Origin: Allolobophora icterica
Lineage: Eukaryota > Annelida > Clitellata > Crassiclitellata > Lumbricidae
Length of the DNA: 64,000 nt
Direction of reading: 5' to 3'
Assembly: GCA_963556255.1 (NCBI GenBank)
Contig: OY744606.1
Span: 74,950,118-75,014,117 of the forward strand
In this document: positions 41,901 through 54,200 of the stretch, piece by piece
How positions within the stretch are numbered: position 1 is the first letter of the stretch
Layout of the letters: each line of letters begins with the position of its first letter
Program-made: the position numbers and the translations under genes
Notes under the pieces: generated by a model
What the model saw: the letters and a program-made list of their open reading frames with translations, nothing else
The model's database searches: none
What the model was told of the DNA's origin: nothing

Positions 41901-43416
41901 CTATAATTCGGTGGAATAATAAAGTTGCATAGAAGTATGCATATATATTGTGGATAAATATTACAAAATATTATTTGGCTGGCTATATGGACCGCAGAAC
42001 TTCAGGCGCGTTTTCGTGTGCCACAATAATTGATGTCCCGTAAACAATCATAAAAACGTCCCTATAAATGACACTCACTGCCTACGCGCTGAATATCATG
42101 TAGTCACCAATTGAATATCATGCACGTAGTCACCTATCTTGACTTATACCAAAGATCGTTGCTTAAGCTTATACTGTCTTACTGCAACTTTACACCGTGT
42201 TGTGGCTTGCGTGAGATTGTCTGCAAAATGGCCTTGGGTCGGTGCGTCGTCGGTGCGTCGGCCGCACCTATTACCAACGACCAATGAAATTGCTCGCGAT
42301 ATCGTATTTGCCTTGACATCATTTTATTAGTGTTTGGTTAGGCCTACTTGTAAATGGTCTCGTAGTAGAAGCTAGAAGACTCACATTGAAAACTTGAAGC
42401 GTCACAATATAGGCCCCTAGGTTTGTTTTAGGCCAAGTTGACGTTGTGATGTAGGTTATTTTTTAGGCCTACATACGCAGCATGTGCGTTGAATTAAAGC
42501 AGCCTGAAGACGTGCAGGTTCTAGGCCCATAAAAGGATCGCTTAAAAGTGGACAAAATTACTATGTCGACGCAGGTAGCCTACAGGGTGAGAATTGTCGG
42601 GGAGCGGGTTGCAAATTAGGGGAATCAACGCCCTAGTCTTTCTTAGGCCCCAGTTAGGCCTAAGTCTTCATTGCACACCCCAGAGGGTCGTTTCCAGCCC
42701 CTCAGTTGTGCTAGTGTTATTATAGTGTGCCTATATTTTAACACTTTCTTTCACAAATTACTTTATGGGCTACTAATAAAGTTATGTTCTGGTTTATTGT
42801 AAGATTTGTGAACATGTGAATTGTATACTAATAAATTTGTTGATATCATCACTTTAAGGAGTTTCAGCTTTCTATTGCATTTTTTAATTTTCTGAGTTTG
42901 CAAAATACGAATAAATTATTCAACTACACATATGGATCACTCATCAAAGTCTAACCCCTTCCCAGTCTTTTCTACAATTATCACACTGCGCAAGTACAAA
43001 ACACGCCATTAATATTACTTCAAAAGAAAGGTTAATTGCTTATAGGCCTACATAATATTATGTACATTGTTAAAGTTAGTTGGCCTGGCTATTTATTATC
43101 ATCGATCAAATATATTATATTGGCCTGTGTAGAAAATGAAAACTATCAGTACCTGGTAAGCTTACCCTATACCTAGATATTCGCATATATGTGATAGCGC
43201 AAGCGTGCACAACATCATGTACACCGTAGGCCTATGCCAAATTTTCTGTGAATTAGTCCAACCAATAGGCTGTTAGGTACTTGAAAATAGATTTTATTGG
43301 TGGGTTCAAAGTCCGAATTGGAGTGTAGGCTTAGGCCTATTGGATTTCAAAAGGCACTCGTACTAAGTCTTAAGGCCATCCGACAAATTACCAGTAGGGC
43401 CTATGCGATCCATAAT
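41900..43416. other. Intergenic stretch, nothing recognised
   Basis: No coding frame, RNA or defined repeat could be supported. TAGGCCTA motifs are frequent. Confidence 0.5.
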
Positions 43417-43699
43417 CATGGGCGGCGATCCCGGGGGGGTCGCGGGGGACAAGACCCCCCCACCTTTAAGAGTGGGGGGGACACGCCATACATCGGACCC
43501 CCCCAAATTTTGAGGAAACCCCCCAAAAAGGTCATCAAAGTTTTCGCGCGTGAGCGCGAAAAAATTTTTTGACCTTTTTTTCACCAGATCATAAAAATTT
43601 TTGACCTCTTTTTTTCACCAGATCAGTTCAAAACTCTTTTTTCACTAGATCAGTTCCAAAATGTCCCCCCCCACCTGTCAAACAAGATCGCCGCCACTG
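43417..43699. mobile_element. hAT-type MITE, GGCGGCGATC family
   Basis: Ends are CATGGGCGGCGATC and GATCGCCGCCACTG. Identical flanks TCCATAAT lie at 43409-43416 and 43700-43707. GTCCCCCACTCTTAAAGG-type blocks are shared, inverted, with 36686-37251. Confidence 0.88.
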
Positions 43700-44599
43700 T
43701 CCATAATTATTGATAATACAGATCGTGCGCATAAAAGAGTCGAATCCAGGTCCCAGAGGCGATGGGCCGACGTGTAATTAGACAATGATCCTTTCTTTTG
43801 CACATCTAGGCCTATCAGTTGGTCCGCGTCATTATAAGCCCTAGCCGTCACGACACTTCTGCGAAAAGCCTTAGGGCTTATGGGAAGTTATGGCCCTGTA
43901 TGCCCTAAGTTTAAGTGACCTAGCTTCCTACAGGTTTATAGATACCGAAAGGTAGGTTGAGTGTTAGGCCTAAGGTAATTACACGAAGAATATCACGGGC
44001 CAACTACCAAGCATGACAGATTTATAAACTATAGGCCTAGTTCGTTCCAGACTTCCAGTACAACTGTTGCACTTATATCAGCCACAGTTTTACGGCAGTT
44101 TTTTTAGCCTACGATCCTATAGTAAGTAGGTTAGGACATCTGATCCCTTTAACTACCAGAGTCTTCAGATTAGATAAGATTAATCTGTGTTAACTGCAGA
44201 ATATTACTTTGCTAAAATTAGGACCTCGATCTTTGCCAGCCGGAAACCATATATGCCTACTCTACCCCAACGACCTCTCTCTACCCGAGCTCAACGAGCT
44301 TTTGTAGTCTTTGGTCGCCCCACGTATGTCCGTAACAAAACTGAACGTAAACTTTGTAGTTAGTTAGCCTTTATTCCGGCGCCTGGAAAGTGGAAATAAA
44401 TTCTTTTGCTAGACTAAACTTGGGCGCTAAAATAAAACGTACCTGCTTTGCGATTAAGGAATGCTTGAACACATTTAAAGGCGCTATAAAAAATATTGAG
44501 TTATTTTTGGGCGGACGCGTTTTTGTTGTGAACCTATTATTAGGTCAACCTCATTCTGAGGTCAGCTGTTTCTCGCTTTTCGACGCATTGGCCCAAACA

Positions 44600-44671
44600 A
44601 TGGCTGCGTCGTCTAAGGAAGACGAAACGGTTAACAAACGCCGTTCAGGGACTAAGTGTGAACGAATCTAG
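44600..44671 (+). promoter_or_regulatory. Upstream ORF in Mondo leader
   Basis: ATG in good context (AACAATGG) opens a 23-codon frame starting MAASSKEDETVNK that stops 70 bp before the Mondo start codon. If transcribed, it could limit translation. The transcription start is unknown. Confidence 0.4.
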
Positions 44672-44741
44672 TGGTAGTCGATTATGATTACGACGTATTT
44701 AGTTTCATCATCGGCCTGGGATGAAACTAACGTCTTCGACG

Positions 44742-45091
44742 ATGGCACGAAGCGACTCGGAGGATGTGTACGAGGTGACCGAAGGCGCGGGTACCACGCT
44801 TATGAAACTCCAGAACCTCGACGTGGACGACACGGTTCTGGACAAGCCAAACGATCGGACGATCCACAGCGGTCACTTCATGGTCAGTCATGCCCACGAA
44901 GAGGGGGAGGTGGTGGACGAAGCGGTCGACAACAGTTCAGGATATGATCTCGAAATTTCGTCGCCTGGGCAGTCGCCAGGAGGCTGCGGTGGGGGTGGGT
45001 ACGTCTCGGCGCCTGGATGTAAAAGTGCCACTAGTCTGGTTATTGATGGATCTCTGAGGAAGCTGTTCGAGTGCATGACCTTGGCTCACTG
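44742..45091 (+). CDS. MLXIP: Mondo exon 1 (start codon)
   Basis: ATG 44742 has A at -3 and G at +4 and is preferred over the in-frame ATG at 44721. It encodes an acidic N-terminus, IHSGHFMVS, a Gly/Ser stretch and LRKLFECMTLAH. The donor is GTAAGA. It contains the first Mondo conserved regions. Confidence 0.9.
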
Positions 45092-48000
45092 GTAAGACCA
45101 TGCTTTATTGGGTGCAGTTAGCTGATTACCAAGTTAAGGCGAGCTGTAGTGTAGTATAAAATAAACCTACATTTATGTAGAGCGGTAAGAAACCTAGGTA
45201 AAACCGTAGTTTACGTTGCTAAATTACATTATTTCATAGTAAAACTCAAACTAGAAGTTGCATGATAGATGAAAATATTACTGAAATTAGAAGCTGGATG
45301 ATTGTTGAACATAGTAAATAATAAAAGTCAAACTAGAAGTTGGAATTTGCGATGAAAATATATCGTTTTAGTGCCGAAATGATTGCCGTGAATGAGCAAT
45401 GAAAACATATCATACTTAAACAGAATCTAGAAGTTGGATGGTCGATGAAAACTAGAAGCTGGATGAGCGATGATTATTAGTTTTTGTATTCAATGCAAGT
45501 GCATAATTTAGCAATGTAAACTACGGTTTTACTGAAACCTGGAAAGTGAAAAAGTGTCAAAAATGCAGTGGTAACAGTTGTGTTAATGACAATGTTTTAC
45601 AAAAAGTTATGGGCATTTCAGTTGACTAATTGCAACGATATATGATCAGTTGAACACAAAAATGAAAGGCTAAGGTTTATGGTGGCGCGATCGCAAACGT
45701 CCACAAGGTAGACATCATGGCCGACCCAGAATTGGGTAAAATAAAGTACTATGAACTGTCACAGCCTACTTCTGCCGAAGTAAGTAAGTAATGGTTAATG
45801 AAGACAATGTTTAAAATGGTCAAGTAAAATGTTGAGAACATGTGAATGTGCGCGAACAAAACAATTCGGAACAAGTTGTTCCACACATACCTGCAGGAAT
45901 TATGTGGCGATCCACCTTTCGAGGCCAGAACCTCTATTCGAACTTCCTACTTTATATTTCGGACACATACACTTTAATGCAATAACAGTTAATTTCTGAT
46001 GTTTCTAAATCATGTGTTCGTTTGACAGTTAATTTTTAACCTTTGCAAATATTGTGTCAATTTTCTAATAAAGTTAATTTTTTTCACCTTAAATATTGTG
46101 TTTATGAACCATTATTTACTTACTCGAACTGAAGTAGGCTGTGCGAGTTCTTAGCACACTGTTCTATCCAATTCTGTGGTGGCCATGATGTTTACCATAG
46201 GCACAGTTGCTAATGTGCCACTCTAAACCTTTACCACATATAACTGTGACCACTTTCTTTCCTTATTCTAGAAATGAAATTATGAATTGCTAAGGATAGT
46301 TGAGGGATTTACAGATAAACTTCGTCTGCCTTCCCATGAAGGTGCACACCACTTGAAAGCCATGCTGCAATAGAAAATCCATGTACCATTCTAAGTTAAC
46401 ATAACATAACATAACAAGGGTTTTAAGTGGTTCAGAAGACGTGTAGTCTGTGTTAGAACCACTGCAAATTTACCTCGAACTCTTAATAGCCCAATTTTCC
46501 TAGCTTCTTCTTAGAAGCTGTTATAGTGTCCACTGAGACAGTACTATCGTCCAAACCATTCCACAGGTCTACAACTCTTGCACTAAAGAATTTCTGCCCT
46601 AATGTTCCCTTCGGCCTCTTAAATAATTTATACCTGTGTCCCCGAATTGCCTTGTTTGGTGCTAATTCAAAGAACCTCTCCCACTGCAGTGCTTCCTTTC
46701 CAGTGATAATCTTATAAGCTTCAATCAGATCTCCTCTGCTCCTCCTTTTCTCCAATGTTGTTAGTCCACACCTTTTCAACCTTTCTTCATAGCTCAGATC
46801 CTTGTAGCCCCAAATCATTTTCGTAGCTCTTCTTTGTACTTTCTCCAGTTTTTCCATGTCCTGTTTCAGGTATGGATTCCATACCTGGATGCAGTATTCC
46901 AACTGTGGCCTAACCAGTGATTTGTACAACCTTATTATTATATCTTTGTCTCTGGTGACTATTGTCCTTTTTATCATACCTAAAGTTGAATTAGCCTTTT
47001 TTGCTGCTTCAGCACATTGCCTTGAAGGTTTTGCACTCTTGTGCATAATCACTCCCAAGTCCCTTTCTTCATCACTCACTTTCAACACCGTGCCCCCTTT
47101 GAAAAATGTACATTCTCGTTAGGCATGTTAGGTACAATGAAATGTGTCTCTGTGGATCTAATGTAATGTGATGTGATGTAATAATCTTGGCCAATGTTGA
47201 TCTAACGTAATGTAACGTAATCTGTGTTGATCTAATGTAATCTAAGAGCTTCTACAGTATATAATACAACTGATGGCTACGTGACGATGAGCATGAACTA
47301 AAATGTATGGAAAACTAATCCCTCTCATCGTGAAAGGGTTAAGACTTATTATTTCCTCTGTCCTCTCCCTCATAACTTCCACGCCAGTCCAACTCAAACA
47401 TGTTGACTGTAGCAAGCCATCTGCCCACTTGCTTGACCTTTTGACCTTTTGCTCTCCACTCAAAACCCAAACTTGATCTGTCCTCTGTTACTGGATTTGT
47501 TTTGAGTGAGCAACTGTGAATAAACTGGTTTCCACAACTTGCTTTTGGGAACACTGAAGAGAGTGACTATGAATATGAAAGGGAAACCACATAGCCTCAT
47601 CCTGTAAATAAGGAAAGTTCAATAGTGATTGGAGAGGTCAGTAAATTATGTGAAGACAGTGCCTTGGTCGAAGTGCACAGTTCCTGTAACAGGGCTGCAA
47701 TTTGAGTAAAAGTGTGTAAGTTATAAATAATCACTGGATTAGAAGTTGTAATCACAGTTAGTCACTTATGAATGGCACATTTGAAAATATGTTTTCAAAG
47801 AAATGTTGGTTTTTTATTTGGTTAATGTAAAAACTTGTTACAAAATGCTTGTGGACTGCACAGCAACATTTGTGGAACAGTTTCTTCTAAACAATGGTTT
47901 AATAATGGTTTAACAGTGCATGGAAGTACATTAGGCACATTTGGCAACATTTTTTTGACTGGGTCAAATGGCAAACGTAGTTTATTAAAGTTCTGTAATG

Positions 48001-51000
48001 TCCAACCACATTACGTTGAATTTGCTTCATTATTAGCATACTTTCAGTGTAATTTGATTGGAGACATAGATTTCACACTTAGTTCACAGCTTTAGAAAAT
48101 GAGCTTGTTGTTTATAGACAGTTCAGAATGAAACTCAGAAGATGGCATTTTAAGACGGCTCTGGTGTCATAAAAGTGTGAAGACAAAGAATAAGACAATT
48201 CATTGAGTCTTTTTATTACATACTTAACCTCCAGTTTAGTAGTTTTTATCATTTAGTGTAAGCTTGTTTAGACATGGTCCTAATCGTAAACTTTAGATTT
48301 CTAAAGCACTAATTACAGATGGCAGCTGGAATTTACATCTCCATATTAATTAATATTCATGATATTCTTGTTGTTATTTTTATCCTACCCTTAAGTGTTT
48401 TTATTGCACATTAAGAACCTCTTGATGGCGCTAAAAGGTTTCTGTAGAGAGGTGGGACGTTTAGATTTGTACATAATAGTCATTATGGCTGTTCTCGATA
48501 GTACTGTGCGGTGCTTTGAAGGTGAGTGTGCTTTTAAACTATTGGATCTGATTTTGCTTTAAGAAATTCATTCCGTAAAGTAATATAGTGTCTTCTTCGA
48601 CTCGGAAGCTTCGTTGCGATTAGGAAGTTGAATACGGATTTCGCTGTTTGCTCATAATGGAGTATAATGTCAACCGAGGAGGTTAACTCTTAAAAGAGAT
48701 GTTTGTTTGTGAGAAGATAATTGAATTTTATGCTATTATTTGCACCTCCGACTTGCACTGACATGTGACATCGAGTGCATCATGAATATGCATGTTGTAA
48801 CATAATAAGAAGTGGGCCCAGTCTTAGTTAACAACAAAAGTTTTGGTGTTATAAAAGGTGTCTGTTATATCTCTCTCTGGTGGCAAATTCAGCTGAGCGT
48901 AGCCATGTCCACAACGTGGTGCCACAGTGTTCTGTCCTGGGCCTACCACCATGCTGTATGAAGGTCGAAATTTAGCTCTGTGAGCTCTCCTACCCCCCTC
49001 TACCCTAGTCCTAGTTGTCGTAGGTTGACCACATGGTCTTCTTCAATCCCTCAAGGGCTTGTTTAGTACAGGGCTTGTCCTGTGGTCCTCGTTTTCTGGA
49101 GTGCGGGTGACATGTCCAAAGAAGCACAGCTTGCACCTTTGGACAGTGGCAGAGACTGGTGCTGTTGCTGTTCTGTTGGGTATGAGATTGCTCGCATAGA
49201 GTGAGCAGGGAATCCGGGTGAAACTCGTGAGTCATCAAATATTGACAGTGTCACGTTTCTTGTCTAGGGCGTCTGTGGTGCATACCATCTCGCAGATGTA
49301 GAAGAGTACCAGCAGTAGGAAGAGTCTGTAGAGCTGTAGTTTAGTATTCAGCTCCAGATTTGGAGCTCCAGATGTTTTATCCAGGGAGATTGGACGATAT
49401 CGATATTAGACAATGGATCTGTTCTCTGGAACCCTTGGACCGCCTCAACAACTACCAACTCAACTCATTGTGTGCAGCAGCCGTTGACACTGCCAGTTGC
49501 ATCCCAGACCCCTAGAAGATGCAGATGTAGAGGAAGGCCATTCATTGTAGACAACCATAACCGCCTAGAAGGCACGATGCTGCATTGTCAACCCTGCATT
49601 GTCGCGTTGTGTGCAAATGGAACATCCAGTTTGCTGTAGGTTATGAAACAACAGAATCTGCGGCCAGTTAAAACCTGAGCTGGGTTACAGTGTTCCAGCA
49701 ACTGGACTAGCACTGTACCCAACTGGTACTGCCAAACCTATAATAGGGGCCACTTTACCCTGCTGGTACTGCCAGACATCAGATCTATAATAAGCAGGCA
49801 CTTTACCCAACTGGTACTGCCAGATATATAGACAGGCACTTTACCCAACTGGTACTGCCAGACCTATTGTAGCCAGGCACTACACCCAGATGGTACTGCC
49901 AGACATCGGGTCTATAATATGCAGGGTATTTACCCAACTGGTACTGCCAGACCTATCACAGACTGGCACTTTACCCAAAATTTATGCATAAGTACTGCTA
50001 GACACATGTTAAAACTCATAACGGTTATCTGGCATTTGTAAAATGCCACCAAGCAAGAAGCCTGTTGGAAATTTGATCTGGTTCTTCTAAATAAGCAACT
50101 GGAAGATAAACAGGTTGCACGATCCAGTTCAAACCAGTTGTGTAACGTTGTTTGTCCCATTTGTAAATCGTATGCACCAACTACCTTAGGTGCTTGCTTG
50201 AGATCAGAGGGCAAATTCCACTGTTGCTGCTGAATCACTCGGCGCCTACCTGAGGTATCGGATTTCAACAGGACTTCCATGATTGTGGATTATGATATTT
50301 GACCAGGGTTTCAATAGAACTGACCACAAATTGTTCAGTTGCACAATATGTTAATGGAGCTATATAATTCCTCTAATTAAACTGTGAAACTTTGAATGCT
50401 GCTCATGAGAGCTTGGCCCCGTTTAATACAACATTATAGGCAACGGTTTTGCATTGCAGCAAAGTTGCTCGGTATCCATTTGGACTTTGAGCGGTATTGA
50501 GCTGTGTTCGTTTGCCAGAGCCATCAATCAATAGTTCTGTTTACGGGCATAATTAGCCGTGCTGCAGATGTCATTTGGCTAGATAGGGTGCTTCTGACGT
50601 CCTTAGGAAATTGACTGTAATCGGATAATGATGGAACGTGTTGCCATAGATAGCAAAGTAACGCATGCTTAAAAAATTAAGGAACTCTTTGGTCAGCGTG
50701 TTAGCGTACAGTTATCTATAATTAGCACGTCTGCCGAACTGCAATGCGTCTTCATTTGCTACCCTCGTAGTCAGTAAGGAAAGGATGGATATACAGTCAG
50801 TAAGGAAAGTATTGATGTTTCTGTTGTAAATGTGAGGTTGACGTGTTATTTTTGCCACAGCTGAAGCTTAGGACAGCTGATACTTCCAAAGTGAATGATT
50901 AATCGAAGAATTCTTACGCATCAAGGCATTGCATAACACCTTTTAACAATCTGGGAAAATATCCTAGAAAAATTGGTCAAAGTGTGGCTACCTTCGAAGC

Positions 51001-51221
51001 ATGTAATAGTAATGGCGTAGTGGTAATTATAAGAATGACTGCAGTGAATATAAAAATATATGCATGTCGATGGTGGCTTATTTTAGAGATTTGTATGTAG
51101 GGCTGGTGTGGTCTGTACAGAGGGACTGTAGTGGTGTGGTACCCATTCAAGTGTCAGCAGTGGTAAAGGATCAGTTCATTGAAAACAGAGCAGAGTAGAG
51201 GTCATATGGTCACTATCATTA

Positions 51222-51252
<31 letters not shown>

Positions 51253-54200
51253 CATATCCACACACACACACACACACACATATATACACACCTACACATA
51301 CACACATACACACACATACATACACATACATACACACACATGCACACATACACACACATACACACACACCTACACACACACACACTCACACACACATACA
51401 CATACGTACACACACACACCTGCCTACACTCCTATGCGCACACGCACATTTATGAATGTGCCATTGCAATACTCGCTTACTTTATCTTATCTTATCAGAC
51501 CGGTTGTTTGAGCACTTCAGCCTAATATTGAAGTCATAAACTGGTATTGGATGACATGTCTTGTCTGTTAGTTGCATTTTCTGTTCCTGTGCTTTTGCTC
51601 ACTTGAGGCTTATGAGTTTCCTTGAAGGGATGCTCCTCGATAACTGGCACTGTACTTTACATCTTTTGCATTACTTTTCATGAAATTTTTGACATAACTG
51701 TAGCTAAATCTAGGATAATTTTCCAGTTAAACCATTCGGTTTTGGTGATGGTAAGTTATGTGCAGGAGGCTAACTGTCCTAGGCTGTGGTGACTAACATA
51801 TAGGACTTTGACCCATTGCTGGCCAGTTCAGCTTGACTGATATGTGATTGTGAATACCTTAGAAGTTAAAATGCATCAGTTTAGTGGCTAAGTTCAGGAG
51901 TTTGTAGCTTATCTCCTGCTTATCTCTGCTTCGATGTGAAGCAGTTTGGGGAGACGTTGTTTGTGGCTGTGCCATATATTATTTGCCAGTTGATGTGTTG
52001 ACTGAAGTTCTGTGTTTGCCTGATCTGTTGAGTATAGCAGCACACTGACATCACCGAAATGGAGGAACTTCAAGGGGATAAATGTGAGGTTGAAGGACAA
52101 GATTCGACTCAACAACATCATCTGGAGGGAGTGGCACATGCAATGTAAGTGTGTCTGCAATGTAACATTATGACTTTGTATTCTTTACAGGAAAAATGTA
52201 TTTTGGCTTTTATAGAGCACATATGTAAGAACCTTACTAAGGTACTGTGCATATAACTGTCTATGAGATTTAAACAGGTGTGTCATAACAAATGACGAGG
52301 ATGTTACCTGGGCCGAGTTAACAGAAACAGTGCGGATGTTCACAGGAAGACTATTCCAAAGGGAAGGACCTATGCAGGACAGTGCACAATGTTATGCTGA
52401 TTTATGGCAGGAAGGAACTTGTAGATCTCCCTGGGCTGCTGCCAGCGACCCGAATGTAAACCAAACAACTTGTGTATGTATGTTGGGGGGAGGCAGTGGC
52501 TGACCCAGGAGCAGGATCTTGAATTCGATTATTTCCTCAGTAGTAGCCAGGGCAGCATGTCTGTCATGAGAATGGTAACAGTAACATGACACTTTGACGT
52601 TTGCATACCATAAGGCTTATTGTTTAAGTAAATAAAGGACACAAAGAGGTCCATACGCAATGATTTCTGACATGTCTCATGACACCATGGACAGTGTGTG
52701 CAGTAATTAAAATACTTGTAATTGTACTAATGGTGATCATGTCATGAGACATCTTGTGAAATTTACGAATGCTTGACAGTGTAGTGGTTAGCATGCTGGA
52801 CTGTCAACCGAAAGTTTGGGGAAGGGGTGAAATCCCCACTGGGCCAGAGATTTGGTTCGAGATTTCTGCTCCATCTGCACTCTGTAGCCAACTCAGCTAT
52901 AATGAGTACACGGACCGTACACTGTCGGTGGGAAGATAAGACGGCAAGGAGGGGACTGGTCACCCACCCTCAAATGCTGAGGCTAAGAAAATGAAGTCGT
53001 CAACATTTCATACCCATGGTTGTCACAGGGCTAGCTTAGAGAACTGCTCTTCTTCTTTTAAAATCGTAGTGGACATATTTAACCACTCGGATCGAAGTCT
53101 AGTTGAGCAATGGTTGGAGAGTTCTATTGACCACGTATAACTGCTTGGCGAGTTGTCATGATAGAAGTAACCTGTGTTTGTTTATGATTGTTGATGCACA
53201 GATATCAAGGGATCTTCTCCAATTGTCTGTCACTTCGAGACGCCTGTTTCGAGCAAGAATGATGGTAGGCTTGAGGTGAGTAGGTTGTAAAACTTAAGAT
53301 TATTTTAGAGTGGAGGTGGTCATCTAGTAGACAAGAAAAATGATAGTTGACTAGGAGTAAGTCTGTTCACAAGAATAAAGACGTGAATGACTAATGCTCT
53401 GTTGCATGGCTGTTCAAATGGAGGATTGGTTCCAACGTTAAAGGATATTTTGACCAAGTTACTGACACGATGACAGTACTCATTCGTGTTACAGTGCCCA
53501 AAAGATTTGTCATTTTAATAAGAGCAGCAGAACACAAAGCCCTATTTTGGTGTCATTCTTTATTTAGGAATGTTGGTAAAATAATTATTTCTGTTGCAAC
53601 AGTAGTTGCTGGAGACCAATTGGTCAGCTAAGTGTGACCAATGTTTGCTGGAAATGCTGATCCCTGCTTTACGTTTTTCAGTACTGGAAGTTGCGGCTGG
53701 ACTCCCTGACGAAAGACTACAAACGTCTCAGCAGATTCTTTGCCGACAGATTTTCAACAGAGCCAGATGATCACGAGCTCCTGACGCGGGTAAAAATTCG
53801 CGTGACTCACTTCTCTGAAGAGAATTAATGAAATGTTAAATGTAATGTAATGTAAATTTATGCAGCATAAAGGGCAAACCTAATAGAGGCACCCTCTGCG
53901 CTGGCTTACATGTTGTTAATGTCATTACGAACGATATATTACATCAGTTAGCAAAGCAATGCATAGTAAGATGGAAGAGTCACCAGTGGCGGCCCACACA
54001 CACATGTGGAACCAGCCAATGGATTCCCATCGACAGCTGACAGGTAGCGTGAATGTTCTGAGTCTCTGAGCCAAGTTGTGTTGATACAGTGGATAGATGA
54101 TAGGTCAGGTGACAGTGATCCAGAAAGAAGGAATTTAATAAATTAATTAATTATATTACTATGTTTTTCACATTTTTTCTCCTTTTTACTCATTTGTTTC

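Larger units (their letters stand above)
45092..52040 (+). other. Mondo intron 1 (about 7 kb)
   Basis: It contains an inverted-repeat element, a LINE 3' end, a decayed RT tail, a minisatellite and a (CA)n array, listed separately. No further exon could be supported. The remainder (47.2-48.9, 50.0-51.2 kb) shows nothing assignable. Confidence 0.7.

Noticed and set aside
45719..45789. ATG frame ending at a GTAAGT donor, possible alternative Mondo first exon
   Set aside because: Its phase does not join to exon 2 and the peptide shows no Mondo similarity.
48486..48522. Short ATG frame before GTGAGT (MAVLDSTVRCFE)
   Set aside because: Wrong phase for Mondo exon 2 and too short to support alone.
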